Translations under genes and position numbers: made by a program | Part shown: positions 5,711-9,101 of the stretch, in pieces | How the letters are laid out: every line of letters starts with the position of its first letter | Position numbering within the stretch: position 1 is the stretch's first letter | Source of the DNA: Oscillospiraceae bacterium | Lineage (GTDB): Bacteria; Bacillota; Clostridia; Oscillospirales; Oscillospiraceae | Direction: 5' to 3' | Assembly (NCBI GenBank): GCA_017400415.1 | Contig: JAFPTE010000153.1 | Span: 1 to 9,101, forward strand | Length of the DNA: 9,101 nucleotides | The notes under the pieces: generated by a model | The model's input: the letters and a program-made list of their open reading frames with translations, nothing else | What the model was told of the DNA's origin: nothing | Database searches by the model: none

Positions 5711-7012
5711 TTATCTCAGGTCGAAACAGAAGAGGAGACTTTCGGTCAGCCGGGTTTCGGAAATATCGTATTTCACAACGGCGGTGCCGCGGCCGGTGCC
5801 TACCGAACAGGAGATTACCATATTGACTGCATCCTTATCTCCGAAGAAATATGAAGTGATGAACATGGTGGCGGAGACACGGGTCCCGGCATTTTGGTAT
5901 TTTTCCCGGTATTCCCTGGTGAACCGGCCGCTGAGCTCTCCCTCGTAGAGCACCTTACCCTCAAAATCCCGTATTATGGTATTCCAGCTGTAGGTCTCCG
6001 GGTTGTAGTTGGTGATTGAAACCGTTACGCCGTTGCAGATAAAGATACCGGCAGGGGGTGTCTCCGGGTTTCCGTAAAGCTTCTCCAGGGCCCTGTCCTT
6101 CAGTCGGTAGATACCGCAGCCCTCGCCGTTAATGCCGGCAGAAATATAAATTGTTCCGTCGCTCTCAACATGAAGGTCATAAATGTTGCTTCTTTCACTG
6201 GAGGAATAAAGGGTTTCCAGGGTATTCGCTGCGGTGTCGAATCTGCGCAGGAGAGTATCATAGGTTCCTTGTTCGCTGCGATAGGTTAGGATATAAATGC
6301 TGCTGCCAACGGCACGAACATACAGGGTTTCGGAGCCGGTATACTCCTCCTCATAAAGCACCTGAAAATTCTTTTCAAAGGAAATGGGGCAGGAGAGAAT
6401 ATAGAATTGTTTTTTCGGCACACTGTCAACAACAATGTTCTGACTGCCGATCCTGTAATAGAAACCCCTGTGAATGAATCTTGATTCAAATGAACCGTTA
6501 TGAGAGCTGTAAACCTCATCGTCATGTACATACTTTGCAACAGTCTGCGCAGAGCCGTCTGCGGGCCGCTTAATTATAACCGTTTCCTCCTGGCCGGGAT
6601 AGGCCGGGCTCCTTGAGGGGACGGGGGAGAGATAGTAAAAATTGCCGTCATAATAGCTGATGGCGCTGTTGGTAGAATAGGCCTGGCAGTCTTTGCTGTC
6701 GTGAGTGCACTCGGGCTTTGCGCAGAAGGCGTAATTAACTCCGGAGCCAAGCTCAGTATAGTATTTGTAGGTATTCTCAGTGTCCTTAATGCCGGTGAAG
6801 AAAGCGTGCCCATTATATAAAGAAAATCCAAACGGCGCTCCAACTCTTGCCGGGGCGTAGTCTGGACAGTCATATTCAGGGAGATATTCAGAGGTGGTGA
6901 AGTCCGGGGCCGGAGGCGTATTCGGCTGTCCTGCTTCGTTTTCTTCAACCGGCCCGGAACAGGAGACCAGCAGGGCTAAGGCCACCGCACATGATAGTAA
7001 TCTAAGCTTCAT
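5711..7012 (-). CDS. Secreted lipoprotein with a C-x4-C-x-H-x4-C motif, probable beta-propeller
   Basis: The 433-residue protein opens with a lipoprotein signal peptide: MKLR, a hydrophobic core, then lipobox LVSC with lipidated Cys18. A Pro/Glu-rich linker (about 20-45) follows. Residues 97-109 carry FCAKPECTHDSKDC, a Cys97-x4-Cys102-x-His104-x4-Cys109 motif that I have seen in many uncharacterised clostridial lipoproteins. The rest shows repeated short strands of the type YYDGNFYYL, GSSIYILTY and DGTIYISAG, as expected for a DUF5050-like beta-propeller on the outer face of the membrane. Function is unknown; metal or ligand binding by the Cys/His cluster is inference. GGAG lies eight bases before the ATG and a near-consensus promoter is upstream. 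By eye the gene is clearly AT-richer than its neighbours, suggesting acquisition or relaxed codon selection. It stands alone, convergent with the kdp operon. Confidence 0.85.
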   Translation of the reverse strand: MKLRLLSCAVALALLVSCSGPVEENEAGQPNTPPAPDFTTSEYLPEYDCPDYAPARVGAPFGFSLYNGHAFFTGIKDTENTYKYYTELGSGVNYAFCAKPECTHDSKDCQAYSTNSAISYYDGNFYYLSPVPSRSPAYPGQEETVIIKRPADGSAQTVAKYVHDDEVYSSHNGSFESRFIHRGFYYRIGSQNIVVDSVPKKQFYILSCPISFEKNFQVLYEEEYTGSETLYVRAVGSSIYILTYRSEQGTYDTLLRRFDTAANTLETLYSSSERSNIYDLHVESDGTIYISAGINGEGCGIYRLKDRALEKLYGNPETPPAGIFICNGVTVSITNYNPETYSWNTIIRDFEGKVLYEGELSGRFTREYREKYQNAGTRVSATMFITSYFFGDKDAVNMVISCSVGTGRGTAVVKYDISETRLTESLLFCFDLR

Positions 7013-7057
7013 AAAGTATGCTCCATAATAATAGATTTAACCGACCTGTGTGGTATT

Positions 7058-7086
7058 ACTATATCATAACCCACATTATGTGTCAA
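7058..7086 (-). promoter_or_regulatory. Near-consensus sigma-A promoter of the lipoprotein gene
   Basis: On the minus strand TTGACA (7086-7081) is followed by exactly 17 bases and TATAGT (7063-7058), with TG one base before the -10. Transcription should start near 7051, giving a leader of about 39 nt. Confidence 0.85.
7065..7080. promoter_or_regulatory. Small inverted repeat inside the lipoprotein promoter spacer
   Basis: CATAA-CCCACA-TTATG has 5-bp arms and lies wholly between the -35 and -10, a position where a repressor would block polymerase. The short arms make chance occurrence plausible. Confidence 0.25.
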
Positions 7087-7221
7087 TAGGTAAAATGGGG
7101 TTTTCTAAACAAAGTTCATCGTGCCGGGTTTTATTTCTCTGCAGCGTGTTTCTCCTCGCTCCATTCTTATTTCCCAGGTGAAAATCGCAAGATTGTCAGT
7201 ATGCTGAGTGCAGATATATCC

Positions 7222-7250
7222 TTGAAAAAACCGACGGGAGGGGCTATTAT
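7222..7250 (+). promoter_or_regulatory. Sigma-A promoter of the DUF4867/isomerase pair
   Basis: TTGAAA (7222-7227), a 17-base spacer, then TATTAT (7245-7250). The start would be near 7257, about 30 nt before the ATG at 7287, with AAAGGAG (7271-7277) as ribosome site. I see no catabolite-repression palindrome or riboswitch between promoter and gene. Confidence 0.75.
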
Positions 7251-7286
7251 ACAATTAAAGTCAGAACCAAAAAGGAGTCTGCACAT

Positions 7287-7928
7287 ATGAAGATCTATTC
7301 CGTTCTGAATCCCTGCTTCAGGCCCTACGGCCGGGTGCTGGAGGGCTACGATACGGCCCCCCTCCTGGAGGCCATGGGCAAAATCGACCTGCCGGAGAGG
7401 GGCAAAACCTATCAGCCCGGCATTGCAAGCCTGGAAAACACAGCCATTTACCGGGAGCTGGGCGAGAGAGTTTACGGCGGCATGCCCATTCAGCTGGGCA
7501 TGTGCTGGGGCCGCAACACAAGGCTGGACTGCCTGGAGTACCACCGGGACAGCGAGGTGAACATCGGCACCGGTGACTTCATCCTGCTCCTGGCCCGGAT
7601 GGAGGACGTGGACCCGGACTTTAAGCTGGACACGGGCCGGGTGGTGGCCTTCCGTGTGCCCGCCGGAGTGCCGGTGGAGATCTATTCCACCACCCTCCAC
7701 TACGCCCCCTGCCACACCGATGAAAAAGAGGGCTTCCGGGTGGCCGTGGCTCTGCCCCGGGGCACCAACACCTATAAGCCCGCCTTTGACCCCCGCTGCC
7801 CGGAGGACCGGCTCCTGAGGGCCCGGAACAAGTGGCTCATCGCCCACCCGGAGGCTCCCGAGGCAGCCGCCGGCGCCTTTGTGGGCCTTACCGGCGAAAA
7901 CATCGACATCAAAACGGAGGTACAATAA
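7287..7928 (+). CDS. DUF4867 family, cupin-like protein
   Basis: This 213-residue soluble protein resembles the DUF4867 family, usually found beside sugar isomerases; no reaction is established to my knowledge. The sequence shows cupin hallmarks. Motif 1 is E84-Y-H86-x3-E90-x5-G in the CLEYHRDSEVNIGTG stretch, close to the cupin HxHx3-4Ex6G with Glu replacing the first His. Motif 2 centres on VPAGVPVEIY (P125, G127, E131), and a further His138 lies in TTLHYAPC. These residues could hold a divalent metal. A role in sugar epimerisation, mutarotation or isomerisation next to the isomerase is inference only. No signal peptide. AAAGGAG precedes the ATG by nine bases, and the TAA ends one base before the ATG of the isomerase-like gene, so the two are cotranscribed and probably coupled. 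Confidence 0.8.
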   Translation: MKIYSVLNPCFRPYGRVLEGYDTAPLLEAMGKIDLPERGKTYQPGIASLENTAIYRELGERVYGGMPIQLGMCWGRNTRLDCLEYHRDSEVNIGTGDFILLLARMEDVDPDFKLDTGRVVAFRVPAGVPVEIYSTTLHYAPCHTDEKEGFRVAVALPRGTNTYKPAFDPRCPEDRLLRARNKWLIAHPEAPEAAAGAFVGLTGENIDIKTEVQ

Positions 7929-7929
7929 A

Positions 7930-9039
7930 ATGACAAACATCCCTGAGGTAAAGCTCGGCATAATCGCCGTCTCCCGTGACTGCTTCCCCATCGGCCTTTC
8001 CATCTCCCGCCGGGAGAACATTGTGAAGGCCTGCAATGGCCGGATCTACAACTGCCCCGTCACCGTTGAAAACGAGAAGGACATGCTTAAGGCCGTGGCC
8101 GACGTGAAGGCGGCGGAGTGCAACGCCCTGGTGGTCTTCCTGGGCAACTTCGGCCCCGAGACCCCGGAGACCCTTATCGCCAAGGAATTTGACGGACCCG
8201 TTATGTTCGCCGCCGCCGCAGAAGGCGACGGGGACCTGATTAATGGCCGTGGCGACGCCTACTGCGGCATGCTGAACTGCTCCTATAACCTGGGCATGCG
8301 CCACCTGAAGGGCTACATTCCCGAGTACCCCGTGGGCACCGCCGGCGACATTGCAAAGATGATTGAGGACTTTGTCCCCATCGCCAGAGCCGTCATCGGC
8401 GTCAGGAACCTGAAAATCATCACCTTCGGCCCCAGGCCCCAGGACTTCTTCGCCTGCAACGCCCCCATCAAGGGCCTCTACGAGCTGGGCGTGGAGATTG
8501 AGGAGAACTCCGAGCTGGACCTGCTGGTCTCCTACCGTGAGCACAAGGACGACCCCAGGATTCCCGCCGTCTGCGCCGATATGGCCGCCGAGCTGGGCGT
8601 CACCGGCAACAACTACCCCTCCCTCCTGCCCCGGATGGCGCAGTTTGAGCTGACTCTGCTGGACTGGGCCGAGAATCACAAGGGCGCCAGAAAGTACGTA
8701 GCCTTCGCCGACAAGTGCTGGCCCGCCTTCCCGAAAGAGTTCGGCTTCGAGCCCTGCTACGTCAACAGCCGTCTTGCCGCGCGCGGCATCCCCGTCTCCT
8801 GCGAGGTGGACATTTACGGCGCGCTCTCCGAGTACATCGGCTCCTGCATCACCGGCGACGCCGTCACCATCCTGGATATCAACAACTCCGTGCCCGCCCA
8901 GATGTGGGAGAAGGACATCAAGGGCAAGTTCGACTATACCCTGACGGATACCTTCAGGGGCTTCCACTGCGGCAACACCCCCTCCTGCAAGATTGGTCTG
9001 CCGCGGATTGTTGACGGATCCGGAGATCATGCTGCTTGA
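7930..9039 (+). CDS. L-fucose/L-arabinose isomerase-like protein, C-terminally truncated
   Basis: The protein matches the clostridial L-fucose isomerase-like family through residue 354 or so. Recognisable parts are the N-terminal Rossmann-like region, the family signature GPRPQDFFACNAPIKGLYE (167-185), SCEVDIYG (290-297), LDINNS (315-320) and DTFRGFHCGNTPSC (340-353). Glu292, Asp316 and His346 are plausible metal or catalytic residues, by inference. The family normally runs to nearly 480 residues; here the frame leaves the family after about SCKI and ends with an unrelated tail at TGA 9037-9039 (369 aa total), because the DNA changes to an ABC ATPase sequence. The C-terminal domain is missing, so activity is unlikely. 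The start at ATG 7930 has GGAGG at 7916-7920; an in-frame ATG at 7879 lies inside the DUF4867 gene and is rejected. Confidence 0.85.
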   Translation: MTNIPEVKLGIIAVSRDCFPIGLSISRRENIVKACNGRIYNCPVTVENEKDMLKAVADVKAAECNALVVFLGNFGPETPETLIAKEFDGPVMFAAAAEGDGDLINGRGDAYCGMLNCSYNLGMRHLKGYIPEYPVGTAGDIAKMIEDFVPIARAVIGVRNLKIITFGPRPQDFFACNAPIKGLYELGVEIEENSELDLLVSYREHKDDPRIPAVCADMAAELGVTGNNYPSLLPRMAQFELTLLDWAENHKGARKYVAFADKCWPAFPKEFGFEPCYVNSRLAARGIPVSCEVDIYGALSEYIGSCITGDAVTILDINNSVPAQMWEKDIKGKFDYTLTDTFRGFHCGNTPSCKIGLPRIVDGSGDHAA

Positions 9040-9101
9040 CGAACCGACGGCAGGAATGGATGCAATATCCAGAAGACAGATGCGGAATCTCTTACGAAGA
9101 C
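9005..9101 (+). CDS. Fragment of an ABC transporter ATP-binding protein (Walker B and D-loop), 5' end missing, runs off the right edge
   Basis: In the frame with codons starting at 9017, the sequence reads DPEIMLLDEPTAGMD followed by AISRRQMRNLLRR. It contains the Walker B hhhhDE (IMLLDE, with catalytic Glu) and the D-loop AGMD of an ABC ATPase. A preceding RGLLT (9002-9016) also fits the usual RALLxDPE context. The Walker A, Q-loop and signature motif, which must lie upstream in an intact protein, are absent because the DNA there encodes the isomerase in another frame. Codon use (AGA, CGA, TTA, ATA) is AT-richer than in the isomerase. It is therefore a 5'-truncated gene piece joined to the isomerase, not a complete gene. 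Which ABC system it belongs to cannot be said. Confidence 0.75.

Noticed and set aside
7879..7929. Isomerase start at the in-frame ATG 7879
   Set aside because: It lies inside the DUF4867 gene with no ribosome site and adds a non-family leader. ATG 7930 has GGAGG at 7916-7920 and begins like the family.
9001..9021. CCGCGG and GGATCC restriction-like palindromes at the isomerase/ABC junction, suggesting a cloning scar
   Set aside because: GGATCC falls within sensible ABC ATPase codons (ACG GAT CCG), and six-base palindromes are expected by chance in GC-rich DNA. No vector sequence is visible.
7909..9030. Long antisense open frame opposite the isomerase (and similar ones opposite ktrB, ktrA/kdpD and the kinase)
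   Set aside because: These are the usual shadow frames of GC-rich coding DNA: low-complexity Gly/Val/Arg/His-rich translations, no family resemblance, no ribosome sites.
1..9101. tRNA, rRNA, CRISPR arrays, insertion sequences or transposase genes
   Set aside because: I looked for repeat arrays, terminal inverted repeats, cloverleaf arms and transposase motifs on both strands and saw none.

Overview
The window looks like chromosomal DNA from a GC-rich Firmicute, most likely a gut clostridium of the Oscillospirales type. I infer this from the strong GGAGG-type Shine-Dalgarno sites, TACAAT/TATAGT promoter cores, KtrB/KtrA-type potassium transport, a Cys/His-motif lipoprotein of a kind common in clostridia, and a DUF4867/fucose-isomerase-like pair. 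I ran no search or composition calculation.

Layout. (1) Positions 1-748, minus strand: a small alpha/beta hydrolase whose stop codon overlaps (ATGA) the start of a gene running off the left edge, whose N-terminus resembles clostridial macrodomain protein-ADP-ribose hydrolases. (2) Positions 749-945: a 197-bp divergent regulatory region. (3) Positions 946-5667, plus strand: one compact operon of ktrB, ktrA, a 61-residue membrane-anchored basic microprotein, a short KdpD-type sensor kinase and a KdpE-type response regulator, closed by a perfect 10-bp hairpin. (4) Positions 5711-7012, minus strand: an AT-richer gene for a secreted lipoprotein with a C-x4-C-x-H-x4-C motif, behind a near-consensus promoter. 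(5) Positions 7287-9039, plus strand: a DUF4867 cupin-like gene and an L-fucose isomerase-like gene one base apart, with their own near-consensus promoter. (6) From about position 9000 the isomerase breaks off inside its coding region and runs, out of frame, into the Walker B/D-loop region of an unrelated ABC transporter ATPase.

The central theme is potassium homeostasis. KtrB/KtrA form a K+ uptake channel with its RCK regulator. Here they are fused operonically to a KdpD/KdpE two-component system that normally controls the unrelated KdpFABC pump, which is absent from the window. The kinase lacks the usual N-terminal KdpD domain and starts at its universal-stress-protein domain, which carries a good match to the c-di-AMP-binding motif described for Staphylococcus aureus KdpD. 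A T-rich site upstream of ktrB resembles the E. coli KdpE box in sequence and in spacing from the likely start of transcription. Together this suggests a self-contained, possibly c-di-AMP-responsive and autoregulated K+ uptake module. The second item needing attention is the isomerase/ABC junction at the right edge, which is either a real deletion or rearrangement or an assembly chimera.
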